A stretch of 64,000 bases of DNA, taken from the NCBI RefSeq assembly GCF_037042905.1, contig NC_087258.1:7418501-7482500 (forward strand), in the 5' to 3' direction. This DNA comes from Lytechinus pictus (lineage: Eukaryota > Echinodermata > Echinoidea > Temnopleuroida > Toxopneustidae). The stretch's first letter is position 1. Each line of letters begins with the position of its first letter. The notes beneath the pieces are model-generated. The model saw nothing but the letters and a program-made list of their open reading frames with translations, was not told the origin of the DNA and made no database searches. Shown here piece after piece: positions 25,976 to 36,739 of this stretch. The position numbers and the translations under genes were made by a program.

Positions 25976-26815
25976 GAAGTAGAAGAATGAAGCGGTGAAG
26001 ATGAGGGGATGGAAGGATTACAAATAATGAGAAAATGGAATCAAGGGGGGGGGGGGTGGAATTAAGAAGTTGATCATTGAGAAGGCGTGAAGAGAAAAGA
26101 AAGGAAAGATAAAAACCTTAGAGGATACTTAAAGAGGATGAAGTAGAAATAGAAGACAAAATAGAAACGAAAATGATCATTCATTTTTGGGCAATTCGAT
26201 TTATAAGAAATCCAACCTACATGTATATTGAGCGCCAGTTTGAACCTTGGTTTACTCTTGACGACGACCATCTTTTTCTTGTTTATTGATAATTTATCTT
26301 AAATTGACAAAAGAAAAACCTCTGCTCAATCAACTTTGAAAGTCCTTATATTCTCATCACCGCCAAAGACCACTTGACACTCGCGCTCTCAACCATTCTG
26401 ATATTTTTATTTCAGGAGTGATAGAAACATACATTATTCACATAAATGGTAGACGCTTCTTGAGATTTATGACTTCATTACTCATTAATGTAACTCGAGT
26501 ATAAAAGCGAGCACATTCTCACGGCTCATGTTCGCAAACGTGCTATAAGAAATACATTTTTCACGAACTTTGGAACATCATGCGCACAGGAAGTCATTTA
26601 GAGAGACAGCATCGATATCTAATGTTGATGCCCGAGTGATCTGAAGATTAAGTTTAATTATTCATTCAATGTGGTATTTCATCTAGATTTGTGACATATC
26701 ACTAGATCATTACTAGTCAGTCCATGGATTTACTTTATCTGCTTACCAATTAGGGAGGTTTTTTTTCAACAGAAAGGCAGGGAAACGGACGGAAGATCGA
26801 TCTAAGAAAGTCCTT

Positions 26816-26850
26816 CTGCGCATGCTCCATTTTTGAAGGAGTATGCGCAG
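26816..26850. other. Inverted repeat CTGCGCATGCTCC
   Basis: CTGCGCATGCTCC and GGAGTATGCGCAG pair with one mismatch around a 9-base loop. It lies 65 bp before the candidate exon at 26916. Confidence 0.6.
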
Positions 26851-26915
26851 TATCATCCGAATATTTTGTCATCTTGCCTTTTATCATGTGGACCTGTGTG
26901 TTTTGGTATTTACAG

Positions 26916-27100
26916 ACATGACAGACGCACATCAATCAGATTATGACGGTTTATACGTCTGGGACGTGAACGAGCAATGTAGCGTTTCGTGTCCGGGTTC
27001 CGAACCCCAGACTCATGTGTTTAGTCAGACGCCCGATACCACTTGGCCGTGTACGGCACCAGTTTTCGAAAGCTCTAAAATGTTAAACCCCGATGTTTAA
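26916..27100 (+). CDS. Possible isolated coding exon, cysteine-containing, function unknown
   Basis: After a usable acceptor (GGTATTTACAG ending 26915) an open frame runs about 61 codons to TAA. Its composition is unusually protein-like and CpG-rich for the neighbourhood. It would encode MTDAHQSDYDGLYVWDV followed by a segment with three cysteines (QCSVSCPG, WPCTAP). The acceptor would be phase 1, as in the FN3/membrane exons downstream, but the frame ends in a stop, so it could only be a terminal exon of something upstream or a separate short ORF. No family is recognised. This is a weak call. Confidence 0.2.
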
Positions 27101-28954
27101 GACAAATGCCACATTCAAAAGGACACACGCGTCGCAGAGGGACTCGAATCATATACCGGCGAGGAGGTGACGTAACAACATGGACATGACGCCTTTGTTA
27201 TTATGAAGAATGTGTGAACGTCCTTCTATATCTTGCTTTCATGAAAGCTAATGGGTGTGCAGAGCGAGTGGAGACAGATCTCGGTGAATTCTACATCCTC
27301 CTTTCCTATACTGGTGAATTATTGATAAAAAGAAAACGCTACACCATTCCCAGTTGCAATCTGCAATTCTTTTCTTTCATGTCCTCGGGCGTATTTTCTC
27401 ATTCGTTCTGATTACTTGTGAGCCACCGTAGCAATACCAGACCCCAGCTATTGTTTAGGGACACGTGTTTTTCTCATATTTCTTATTTGATCTAGAGTTT
27501 AAAGGCCTATAATCTTGCTCCAACACAACAAATTTGAACAAATAGATAAAAATCACACTAGCGGGAGAGCCAAATTTCTTTGAATCTGATTTAAAAAGAA
27601 GAGTTTGTTTTGTTATTTGAAAATGTTGTTTATTAAACAATAAAAAATTAATAATAAAAAGTAAGATATGAATAACATATGGGTCACACAGGGACCTATG
27701 TCATCACATTATTAATTATGACATAAGTTTCATAAGTATAAAAAAATAGTTCATAGTAATAAATACATTAAAAATATGAAATTGAAACAAATACCTATGA
27801 TGTTGAAAAAATATTGCCATTATTTACTGTGCAAAATACATGAAATAATTTTTTTGGGTCTCGTTTGTTACAGTTATGGAATCGTTGCCTTTTTCGACAT
27901 GCCTATTGCTCTCTTCATGAAAGATCACAATTTTGTATTAAGAATATTATTATCCCAAACATTTAAAATTCAATTTAATTTATTGAAATCTCATTACTCA
28001 CCTTCATCATTTTCATTGTATTTGACTGTATCATTGATTATTGTGTATAAAATCTCGCCTGAATCTAAATACCAAATAATACATAAACATTCTAATGATC
28101 ACTTATATTATAGACAGTTTAAATACCTAATTTTGGGCTTGTCCCTTGACACAATAATTTTGGCTGACCCTTAAATGGGCCTCTAGGAAAATTAAAGCTA
28201 TTTAGTATGCATGTAGTTTCCAGACCTTTATACTGCACCAAATACGACATCGATTCATTATAGGAACACGATAACGGAATAAATTTTGTTGTCATGGTTG
28301 TAGTTATTGTGCTAAAATGCTCGTTTTCCATAACAAATTGCAAACAAAATGTCTTGTCTTTTACTAGGTAGTAATGTGAGTGTCACGTGATATTGTTTTA
28401 CATCATATTTTATGAGCGGAAAATAAGGATGTTTCACGAGGCTTCTAATCCGTATCTTTCATTGAAGAATGTTTTTAGGTACTGATATCCTTGCTCCTGA
28501 TTGGCTGAGAGTGAATTCGTCATTGAAAAACACTTATTAAATGCCCTTCATGAAATCCTGTCCTGCTGCACATTCAGCGGTCAAGGTCTCATTGTTTTCT
28601 ATCTGTCCTTTCGAGAATATCCTGTTTGTTTCTATTCTACTCACAGTCAAAATATAAAAAAATCCTGCGCAATCACGATTTTATATTGGTAGGCTAAGCA
28701 GCGGCCAAACATCTCCTCTAAATCATAGCAGCGATTACTATTGTGTACAAATCGATACTAAAGGTAGCAAAAATGTGACTCCTTGTTTTCAAACGACCAT
28801 AAAACTACTATTGAACGAAACAATGTGAGCAAATTGACGTGATAGGAATTTTGTATACAGTCATTGACTAAATTCTGTATTACAATTTTGTTTTATTTAT
28901 AAAGCGTTCTCATGCTATCAGGATATCATTAAGTCCTATCGTGTTTGTACAGCA
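27101..28954. other. No gene recognised
   Basis: Very AT-rich. A 132-codon + strand frame at 27776-28174 has no matching family, weak composition and no splice support. Confidence 0.5.
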
Positions 28955-29070
28955 TATATTTATGTATATATTTATTTATTTATTTATTTATTTTGTTTTA
29001 TTTATTTTATACTGCAGGGTAGGCCTGTTCAGTTCTTAAAACTGCTTTACAAAGGCGCCCTGCAGTTTAA
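28955..29070 (-). repeat. Probable 3' end of a LINE fragment with (TAAA)n tail
   Basis: On the minus strand, CTGCAGGGCGCCTTTGTAAAG and AGGCCTACCCTGCAG lead into repeated TAAATAAA units. This is how several non-LTR elements end. CTGCAGGG/CCCTGCAG are inverted around the segment. Confidence 0.4.
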
Positions 29071-29135
29071 AATACATGTCAAGATAACTATGAACAACAA
29101 CAACAAACAACATCAAAAATACAAAATACAAAATA

Positions 29136-29138
<3 letters not shown>

Positions 29139-29179
<41 letters not shown>

Positions 29180-29180
29180 T
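29139..29180. repeat. (TA)n microsatellite
   Basis: Alternating TA tract bordering the left end of the tRNA-unit inverted repeat. Confidence 0.9.
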
Positions 29181-29333
29181 AAATGTGTAAAGTTATACAT
29201 GTACAACAGCTTTGGCAACTCTTTTATTTAAATATTGTAAAGAAATGGATGAAGAGAACAATGGTAGGCGTAGCTTAAATCAAGGTTCCCCAGAGCTATC
29301 TACCCTTTGGAAAAATTGGTGATGCCGAAAAAA

Positions 29334-29405
29334 TGTCTCTGCCGGGAATCGAACCCGGGCCCCCAGCTTTGAACGCCGGTGCCCTAACCACTAGACCACA
29401 GAGAC
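29334..29405 (-). tRNA. tRNA with anticodon UCA (UGA-reading), Glu-like body, copy 1
   Basis: A 72-nt cloverleaf with a perfect 7-bp acceptor stem (GTCTCTG/CAGAGAC), a D arm containing GTGGTCTAGTGGTTAG, an anticodon stem CCGGC/GCTGG with loop GTTCAAA, and a perfect T stem CCGGG/CCCGG with loop TTCGATT. U33 precedes the anticodon TCA at 29372-29370, which would read UGA. The A box and T arm resemble eukaryotic tRNA-Glu. A canonical tRNA-Sec is longer with a large variable arm, so this is not one. A T6 run follows the 3' end. It may be an active opal-reading tRNA or a mutated, amplified copy. Confidence 0.8.
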
Positions 29406-29541
29406 GCGTTAGTGGCTAGGGCGACCCCGATCCGATTGACCGTCAGATAGACAGATTTTCGACACTATACCAATTATAATTTCCTTTGTCGGGTGAAGGT
29501 GGGTTTCGAACAATGACAAGCCGCCATGCTTCAGCTGACCC

Positions 29542-29613
29542 GTCTCTGTGGTCTAGTGGTTAGGGCATCGGCGTTCAAAGCTGGGGGCCCGGGTTCGATT
29601 CCCGGCAGAGACA
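29542..29613 (+). tRNA. tRNA with anticodon UCA, copy 2
   Basis: Same 72-nt cloverleaf as the copy at 29334-29405, in the opposite orientation. It differs at one base of the anticodon stem (TCGGC instead of CCGGC), which leaves a G-U pair. The anticodon TCA is at 29575-29577. Intact A box, B box (GGTTCGATTCC) and a T6 run one or two bases after the 3' end. Confidence 0.8.
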
Positions 29614-29946
29614 TTTTTTCGGCATCACCAATTTTTCAAAAGGGTAGATAGCTCTGGGGAACCTTGATTTAAGCTACGCCTACCATTGTTCTCTTCATCC
29701 ATTTCTTTACAATATTTAAATAAAAGAGTTGCCAAAGCTGTTGTACATGTATAACTTTACACATTTGTATACTTTCTCCCATACGTGTACTGTATCAAAG
29801 CAATAGCTTTGATCCAGCTGAAGCATGGCGGCTTGTCGTTGTTCGAAACCCACCTTCACCCGACAAAGGAAATTATAATTGGTATAGTGTCGAAAATCTG
29901 TCTATCTGACGGTCAATCGGATCGGGGTCGCCCTAGCCACTAACCC

Positions 29947-30018
29947 GTCTCTGTGGTCTAGTGGTTAGGGCACCGGCGTTCAAAGCTGGGGGCCCGGGTT
30001 CGATTCCCGGCAGAGACA
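29947..30018 (+). tRNA. tRNA with anticodon UCA, copy 3
   Basis: Identical in sequence to the minus-strand copy. The anticodon TCA is at 29980-29982. It begins 405 bp after copy 2, with the flanks duplicated as well. Intact A and B boxes and a downstream T6 run. Confidence 0.8.
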
Positions 30019-30119
30019 TTTTTTCGGCATCACCAATTTTTCCAAAGGGTAGATAGCTCTGGGGAACCTTGATTTAAGCTACGCCTACCATTGTTCTCTT
30101 CATCCATTTCTTTACAATA

Positions 30120-30169
30120 TATAATATATATATATATATTTATATATATAATATATACATATATATATA
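30120..30169. repeat. AT-rich microsatellite
   Basis: Imperfect TA repeat at the right border of the tRNA unit, directly followed by the terminus CAGTGCGTCCC of the next element. Confidence 0.85.
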
Positions 30170-30881
30170 CAGTGCGTCCCACAAAAAACGAAACCGTGAT
30201 TTGTAGATGATTTATCATAACTTAATCACAAATACAATAGACAAATGACCTACCATTGTAAAGCTTAGAAACTCCTCTTTCATCTGAAATTAGTAAGATT
30301 ATTCCTCATTCAGGCATGAGTGAACAAAAACAATTTGAAGAAAGGATACCAAAAACTCATTTGGCGGGGGGTATCTGAATTTCAAGAATTTCAAAAAAGA
30401 AAATCACATGCCTAAAAAGTTCAATATCTGCTCTATTCGATACCTCAATCACAGAAATTGGTCAAGAAGTAAAAAAGTTCTGTTCCCTCAAAACAATGCT
30501 TGTATTTCCATAATTTCATTAAATAAACGTGTTTTCACCGGGTTCCCACAGAAGCTATCGCACAGTTAACAAAAGACTTTATGCATGGCTGATCGTTAAC
30601 AAAACGGAGTGTCGAGTGACTTGGAACGCTAGCCTGTAAAACCTCTTCATTTTATGAAATTATTAAAATTCAAGCTTTATTTCAAATAAGCAGTACTTTG
30701 TTATTTCTTGACCATTTTTCTGTAATTGAGGTATCAAATTAAAGAGCAGATATTGAACTTTTTTAATTACTTATGCGTGAATTCTAAATAATCTAAGTAA
30801 CTTCAGATGAAAGAAGAGATTCTAAGCTTTACAATGGTAGGTCACTTGTCTATTGTATTTGTGATTAAGTTATGATAAATC
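30170..30881. mobile_element. Long inverted-repeat element, about 700 bp
   Basis: Starts CAGTGCGTCCCACAAAAAACG. Arms from 30208 (GATTTATCATAACTTAATCAC, CTACCATTGTAAAGCTTAGA) recur inverted up to 30881. A second inverted pair (GTTCAATATCTGCTCT with GATACCTCAATYACAG) lies further in. The outermost left segment is not mirrored on the right, so the right end is probably truncated. No ORF. Confidence 0.75.
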
Positions 30882-33800
30882 CCTGAGGAAGACGTATGTT
30901 TAACGTCAAAAATTTGGAATTCAAAATAATCTGTTGGAGCTAAGTACAATGCATTACCACTTTGCCTCATTTATATATACATACTTTTCCCCCAAATAAT
31001 TATATTTTATAGTATTTCAAAAAACTTAAGGAAATTACAATCAACCATTTTAAAATTAGCTTAAGAGCTAAGAAGATGGTACTACCAGCAAATGATACAT
31101 TACATGAAGTGAATACTCCAGGCCTGATATAGAGACTAGATAAGGAAATATGAAGCTTGAATTGGCTTTGATTTTCAACCCCAGCATCCTAGTCAGCTAG
31201 TGTGAAATGAATATAAACGATGACATATTTAGCCATTTTCACGAAATCGAAAATTAATATGACCCATTTACATCGGCACTTGAATATCAATTCATAACCA
31301 CCCCTATAGCATTAAATACACAAAGCGTCGGAATATAAATCATCTTGCATGTATAGTTTAAAGGCCCATACGCAAACATCATGTCAAGTATCATATAGCC
31401 TCTCATTAATAACACGTACGCGCAATGATTAAGTATCATCACAATTACAATGGCTTAACTGGTATATTGCATCATAGTGTTAAAAGGCAGTAAGTAACAT
31501 CGGTAACTTTACCAGCGAAAAAGCAGTTCATTTCTCAGTAAATCCACATCTGCCATGCACATCACACATATCTCATCATAATCACTTTGGCTTAACTAGT
31601 GTATTTCCTCATATAGCGTCAAAAGGGAATAAGTAAAATGGGAAACTTTCTGTTAAAAAGAACAATTAGTTTCCCAGGTAATCTTAATCTGCCACATCAC
31701 TCACTAAGAAAAAGAGGTTCAAGTTTGCGCTCTAAAAATGAAGTGCTAAATAAGTTATTTTAAGAGCTCATCGTGTATTGCTTATTTTCAGCACTTGGAG
31801 TGCTCAATATACTATAGCGCGTCACGTACCGTGATTAACTCATTAAGTGCTGCAAATCAACACCTGAAGTGCTAAAGGTGCTCATCTAGTACTTTATTTT
31901 ATTGAGTGTGCAAGACAGAAAATTTTTGAGTGAAAAAGAGGTAATTTTTTGCAACCCAAAATGCCCGATCGCATCCTGAAAGGGTACAACTTTGTACGTT
32001 TAATTGTGCTTTAATATTTATTTTCGATTAAAGAGGTGTAAATTCGCACCTTTTCAACAGGGTACATCTCTCCAACCATAGCTAAGTGCACCCTTAAAGA
32101 TGAAAACCGATTCCTACATGTCTTACGGAGTAGAGTTACACCCAAAATGGATTTCCTAATGTAGCAGTTGACGGGCGCAAGATTACACCTCTCTCATGCT
32201 TAATGTGTATTATGGATTGTCTAGCATATCTCTTTATAGTATGAAGAATATTCATGTAGAGATGGACAGAAGAATAGGTCGTAGATATAAGAAAAGTACG
32301 TACTACATGTAAGATATTACAATATCTGCAATTCCCTTTAAATTGATTTGGTACTTCCTTCCTTTTGACGGTTGGATTCAGAATGATTTTCGACACGTTA
32401 ATAGCGCCTATCAAGGTTTTCACGATAGTTAGAAAGTAATTTCGACCGAAGATGCTGGTACTATGTATCTATGTCACTTTTGAGTGCCTACTTAGCAGTC
32501 CGTGGACTGCAGGACTGCAAATCCCATAGCTATTTTTTTAAAGGACCATTGGTGCCAGTAGGATATGGCTTAAATTCTATCAGCATTATTATTGATATTT
32601 TTTTATCTTGGTATGCCAGTTCAGAGAGCTGTTTTATGCTGAGAGGAGTGAAAGATTTAAATCGAGTCTTAATCAATATACCCTTCAAGTCAACCATCCC
32701 AACACACAGCAGTGTAAACTACATGTTTTATTGATTTAAACCATTACAAAACAAATTAGGGAGAAAATGACGTGAATTATACAAAATGAACATAAATATA
32801 ACATCATAGGAATACATCTTATTCACTGCAACAACCACAACTACACATGTGTACATAAAGCATCACATTCAAGAGGCCCCTCAAAGGTAAAAGCAGAATT
32901 AAATAAAAGAGAATAAAATGTGAGAAGTACATTCATGCGTTATAATTTTGTTTAAAAAGCCAATACACACAGCTTAGATTTTGGTATTTATATTTTCATA
33001 TTCAATTGTTCGTGAAGTTAACAGTTCATTTAAAAATAACGAGTTAAAGAGATGGTTTGAGGGGGGGGGGTATACGGAAACACAATCACGTGGTAGAGTG
33101 TATTTACCATTTTCTTGGCTCTGGTATTGAAGGAAGGATCTATTTCACGTCAAAGTGTCTCCCTATAAAGAAATTCTAGTCGCTTACGCGGTTGGATTTC
33201 CAATACTTCATGTCAGTTTTACGGCGGAGATCGGAAGGTATGGGGTCGCGGTGGTTCTTCAATCTACAGGTGGTTTTCCCCTTCTGCTTTATTGATAAAA
33301 CAGAATTCGAATCTATTAGGAATACTGGAAGGTGTCCAATGGCAGCCTTCTTCTAAAGCTTACTGATACTTCTTGATGTTTTTGTTTTTAAAGAAAGTAG
33401 TGGGATATATTCTGTTACACATGGACAGAGCAGATATCACTACAAAAGAGACTTCATGTAACGGGCCGAAAAGATCCTTAACAAAGTCTGATAACAAAAT
33501 GACAAACGACCTCACATGCCCCTGCCCTTGAATAACATGAACGATCATTCGGCATAGTATTTCCTATACTTTGGTAATTTTATTATGCATGTTCTGTTCA
33601 CGGAAGTATACGTTATCTTGCAGATAATATCATGAAAACCAAAGCTCCATGGATGTGTGTGTGTGTGTGTGTGTGTGGGGGGGGGGTGCGTAGGTGTGTG
33701 TGAATACGTACCTCCGGTGTCAAATTTTCTTGTGTTAAAGGGTGCACGATTTAAGCGCTTGCCCTAGGTGCTGATTTTCTGAAATACTCTACTGTCCATC

Positions 33801-34025
33801 CTGACCCTTACATCGTATAAAGTCCCTCGAATCATAATTACGGATTCATCATAGACATGCTCTGTTTTTTTTTTTACTGCTTTTGGTTAATACCCGACTA
33901 CAAGGGCCATGGTTTCAATTTTAATATTTTCTAAACATTTTCTCTCAATTTGATTTCTTGTATTCTGTCGGAATATGCCTGTTTATAATCTATATCACTT
34001 TGATCATTTTGTCTTCCTCTTGCAG
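30882..34025. other. Probable intron or intergenic DNA upstream of the FN3 exon
   Basis: AT-rich. A weak inverted-repeat-like block with AGTGCT motifs at about 31690-31930, a G-tract near 33061 and the GT tract near 33653. No further phase-1 ectodomain exon was recognised. Confidence 0.45.
33653..33686. repeat. (GT)n followed by G-tract
   Basis: About twelve GT units followed by about ten G. Confidence 0.9.
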
Positions 34026-34358
34026 CCTCTACCGTGCCTATTATCAACTCCACCTCATTAAGCCTAAACCTCACAGTACCCCGGGAACATCTGTATTCCA
34101 AGCAGGCCCTTTTGGTGTGGCGATGGCATCACCACAAAGCCCCACCTACGATACAGGTCACGAACTATTTCATCACATACCAGCAAGAAGGAAGCAACTC
34201 CAAGACGGTCATTACGGTCGATAGCGCCTTTACATCGGAAACCTTAAGGACCTTGAAACCGAACGAGCCTTACAGGGCATTCATCAAGGCAGTTCTCAAC
34301 AGCACAGATGTTCCATTTGTCGACAGCGCCCTCACGTATTTCCATACTCCAGAACAAA
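34026..34358 (+). CDS. Internal exon encoding a fibronectin type III domain
   Basis: The reading frame gives about 110 residues that fit one fibronectin type III beta-sandwich: a proline-containing start (TVPIINSTSLSLNLTVP), a B strand with tryptophans (ALLVWRW), a C strand (VTNYFITYQ), the L-x-P-x-x-x-Y signature near the E-F turn (LKPNEPYRAFIKAV) and a closing strand ending FHTPEQ. Three N-x-S/T sequons (NST, NLT, NST) suggest an extracellular position. The acceptor is a pyrimidine-rich tract ending CAG at 34025. The donor is GTAAAG at 34359. Both junctions are phase 1 and the length is a multiple of three, the usual arrangement for shuffled FN3 exons. It has no start codon of its own, so upstream exons must exist but were not found. 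The frame joins without a break to the membrane exons at 35853 and 39786. Which receptor or adhesion family it belongs to cannot be told. Confidence 0.75.
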
Positions 34359-35422
34359 GTAAAGACCTTGATCAGTTTTTGGGAAAGGAGGGGGGTCGTG
34401 TGGGGAGGCAAATGTGGCTTTTAAGCGAAGAATGATCAAGGTATAACAATCCGCATGGCTCTATGAAACACAATTACATTTTTTTTTGCTTTTCTTCAAA
34501 AGGGGAAATCCATATTGCACATTTTTTTATATATGAAACTTAACCAGTTTTGATGATTTTGGGGTTGTCTAGCGGAAACACTGTTTTGTGTCTGTGTACA
34601 ATGTCATAGAGGATGTAAAATGGGATAGCGATGCTTTCTAGGCCTGGTTAAAACGGCTTTAAACAAATATGCAAAAAATAGTTCACTGGGCGGAAAGAAC
34701 GGCTACATAGAATAGAGAAATGACAAATCAGCAATGGCGGAAATAGCATGGCAACAGTTTGGGTTTTCGGAAGGGTTTGTGGATCGTATCAATCTCAATG
34801 CTTTCTGCTTCAACATAATATTATGCTTTGATTTAACGTATAGTAGATCTATTCTAGCTGTCATTTCATGTAAACAATAACAAATTATCAGTTTTCTCTT
34901 AATATTTTGTCACTTCTTTCATCTTTCTTTGATACATATATTAGTAATTCATAATGCCATTATTGATTTTATAGGCTACTCCAATGTACATGATTGTATA
35001 TAAAAAAGAATTTTGCATTATTCTACAGCGAATATTTATAGTCTACATACTAATGTTCATACTTCATTCTTTGTGATAGAACACTGATTCATTCATCTTT
35101 TCTATTCATAAGATCACTAACATACATAGATCATGATAATTATGTTTTATTTTAGCCAAACAGATCAACTGGATCTTAAGGATCCATGGTGAACATTATA
35201 GTTACCCTTTTGGAAGGTAGATTGGTATTGACGGTTACTTAAACAATCACAAGAAATTGAATAAGCAACTTAAGAATATGTAATATTATGAAACGGGGTA
35301 CACATGAAAATACTTCAAAACTATGTAGGATATATAGGCCTTATACAAAACATATGGCGTTGATTTAACACGACTCCTGATGTTTAGGCTACAGGCCTGT
35401 AGTAAACACCAGCTAATGCTTA

Positions 35423-35507
35423 AGTCACACCGAAAAAAAATGACTCCATACCAACAAGTTATTTCGTGATGTCGATTTGAAATTGGTTTTGTTGGTATTA
35501 CTGAAGC
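35423..35507. repeat. CACACCAACGAAACC family, degraded copy
   Basis: GTCACACCGAAAAAAAATGA at the left and TTGGTTTTGTTGGTATTAC at the right, with a shortened core. It lies in the intron before the tail A exon. Confidence 0.35.
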
Positions 35508-35601
35508 AAAAGTGTTAAATCAAACAACAATTTTGAATCAAACTGACGTTGATCTACAACATTCCGGTTAAAAAAAAACTTATTTGGTTAAGTCTGTGGA
35601 C

Positions 35602-35754
35602 TGTTTCATGGAAGTTGTCAGCACTGACAAGTTGTTTTTCACTGACATTCACCATAGTAATAGTCAGAGGCCAGTGCCTCCGTCTCCTATATATAGCTAA
35701 TCAAAACTTAGGATGCCACTGAAATTGTCAGTGCTGAAAACTTTCATGAGACAC
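35602..35754. mobile_element. Short inverted-repeat element (TGTTTCATGGAAGTTGTCAG)
   Basis: Left arm TGTTTCATGGAAGTTGTCAG plus CACTGACA, right arm TGTCAGTGCTGAAAACTTTC plus ATGAGACA. It lies about 100 bp before the tail A acceptor. A similarly built element is at 58588-58746. Confidence 0.55.
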
Positions 35755-35852
35755 CCCCGATGACTCCGAGATGGAGTCGATTTAACTTCCTTGGTTTTGA
35801 CTTAGTAATCCTTAAGAAATAATATCATAATGACTAACACCTTCATTTTCAG

Positions 35853-36559
35853 GATTTAAACGGAGTGATATGGGTGTCACGGAATTCATCATCCTGTTTC
35901 TAATCTTTGCACTTTGGGGATTGGCCATGCTAAGATTTTTCGGTACGTGGAACAAGAAAATGAATTTGAGAGTGACCAAAGACTCGATAAGAACTCGGGA
36001 CTCCTCGCCGACCCACCGCCACTTGGAAGCGTATAGACTGTACAAAAAGCGACGTTCTGCTCAGCAGGCTAAACAGTCTCGAGAAAGGGAACAAGGTGAA
36101 GCGGGAAGTAGCGGTGGCGGTTTTGGAAGAAGCTGGCAGCGGTCGTCCACCATGAAAAGCTTCCGGGCTCGTGCGTCAAACTTCTCCAAAAGGACTAGAT
36201 TTGGATCGTCGAAATCCTCGGCCCCGCCGTCCCCGCTACCGACCACACCGGAATGTGAACCGCTTCGGGCGGAAGAACAGCTAACAGCGCCCCACCCTAT
36301 TCTACAGCTGCAGAAACCGCATCATGAACAACATGAGCATCGTCTTCACCACCATCAACCGCATCAACACACAAAAGACCAACCGGTCAATGTGACTCCA
36401 CCGCTGTCTCAACCGCACGCGGCGGCTGCAGCAGCCGCTGCGGTAGTAATTGGTGTGCCTGTTCACGTGTCTTACGAAGCAGCCGGTGGTAGCGGTGATG
36501 GGTCCCCAACGGCAACGGTTCGGCTGAGTCCTGACCGGAATCCGCATTCTGTTATATGA
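35853..36559 (+). CDS. Terminal exon: transmembrane helix plus long cytoplasmic tail (tail A)
   Basis: Phase-1 acceptor (TTTTCAG ending 35852), then 234 codons and a TGA stop. The first ten residues are followed by a hydrophobic helix (FIILFLIFALWGLAMLRFF, about residues 11-29) and a basic juxtamembrane segment (GTWNKKMNLR). This gives a type I single-pass anchor that fits directly behind the FN3 exon. The tail has basic/serine segments, a proline run (SAPPSPLPTTP), a histidine/glutamine-rich block near residues 150-175, an eight-alanine run, and the C-terminus HSVI, which fits the class I PDZ-ligand pattern S/T-x-hydrophobic. There is no kinase, phosphatase or other catalytic domain. The region is richer in GC than its surroundings, as expected for coding sequence. 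An AATAAA lies about 170 bp after the stop. An internal ATG at 35870 could start a short ORF, but the clean phase-1 acceptor favours an exon. Confidence 0.7.
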
Positions 36560-36727
36560 AACACGTGGGTAATCTACGTCATGAAATTGCCTGGCTGTGT
36601 TAACGCACTCTGTAATGTTTTGCTGTTTGTGGGATCTTGTTGCATGCTTCTTGTTGTTGCTTCAGTATTTCTGTCGGCATTTGTAATAATCCATTGCCTC
36701 AGTCAATTAATTGCCACTTTTTGGCAA

Positions 36728-36733
36728 AATAAA
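36728..36733 (+). terminator. Polyadenylation signal AATAAA for tail A exon
   Basis: Canonical AATAAA about 170 bp after the tail A stop, followed within 20 bases by a GT-rich stretch (TTTGATGTTGATTG) like a downstream element. It suggests that the transcript can end here, before the next membrane exon. Confidence 0.6.
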
Positions 36734-36739
36734 CTTTGA

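Larger units (their letters stand above)
19586..26815. other. No gene recognised; scattered repeats
   Basis: Apart from the repeats listed separately, there are G-tracts near 19902, 21729, 24894 and 26046 and a C-tract near 24080. None of the frames is supported as a gene. Confidence 0.45.
29181..30119. repeat. Inverted and tandem duplication of a tRNA-carrying unit
   Basis: The unit contains about 115 bp upstream (GCATGGCGGCTTGTC ... CCCTAGCCACTAAC), a 72-nt tRNA, and about 150 bp downstream ending CTTTACACAT. One unit is on the minus strand (29181 to about 29528) and joins head-to-head near 29528 with a plus-strand tandem pair whose period is 405 bp. The third unit is cut at about 30119. 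Both outer edges run into (TA)n tracts. Near-identity between copies suggests recent duplication. Confidence 0.85.

Noticed and set aside
27776..28174. 132-codon + strand frame
   Set aside because: Very AT-rich, no domain, and no promoter or splice support.
29334..30018. Selenocysteine tRNA
   Set aside because: The anticodon is UCA, but the body is 72 nt with a 4-base variable region and a 7-bp acceptor stem. Animal tRNA-Sec is about 90 nt with a long variable arm.
29181..30119. CRISPR-like array
   Set aside because: Only three units, about 400 bp each and in mixed orientation, with tRNAs inside. The sequence is eukaryotic.
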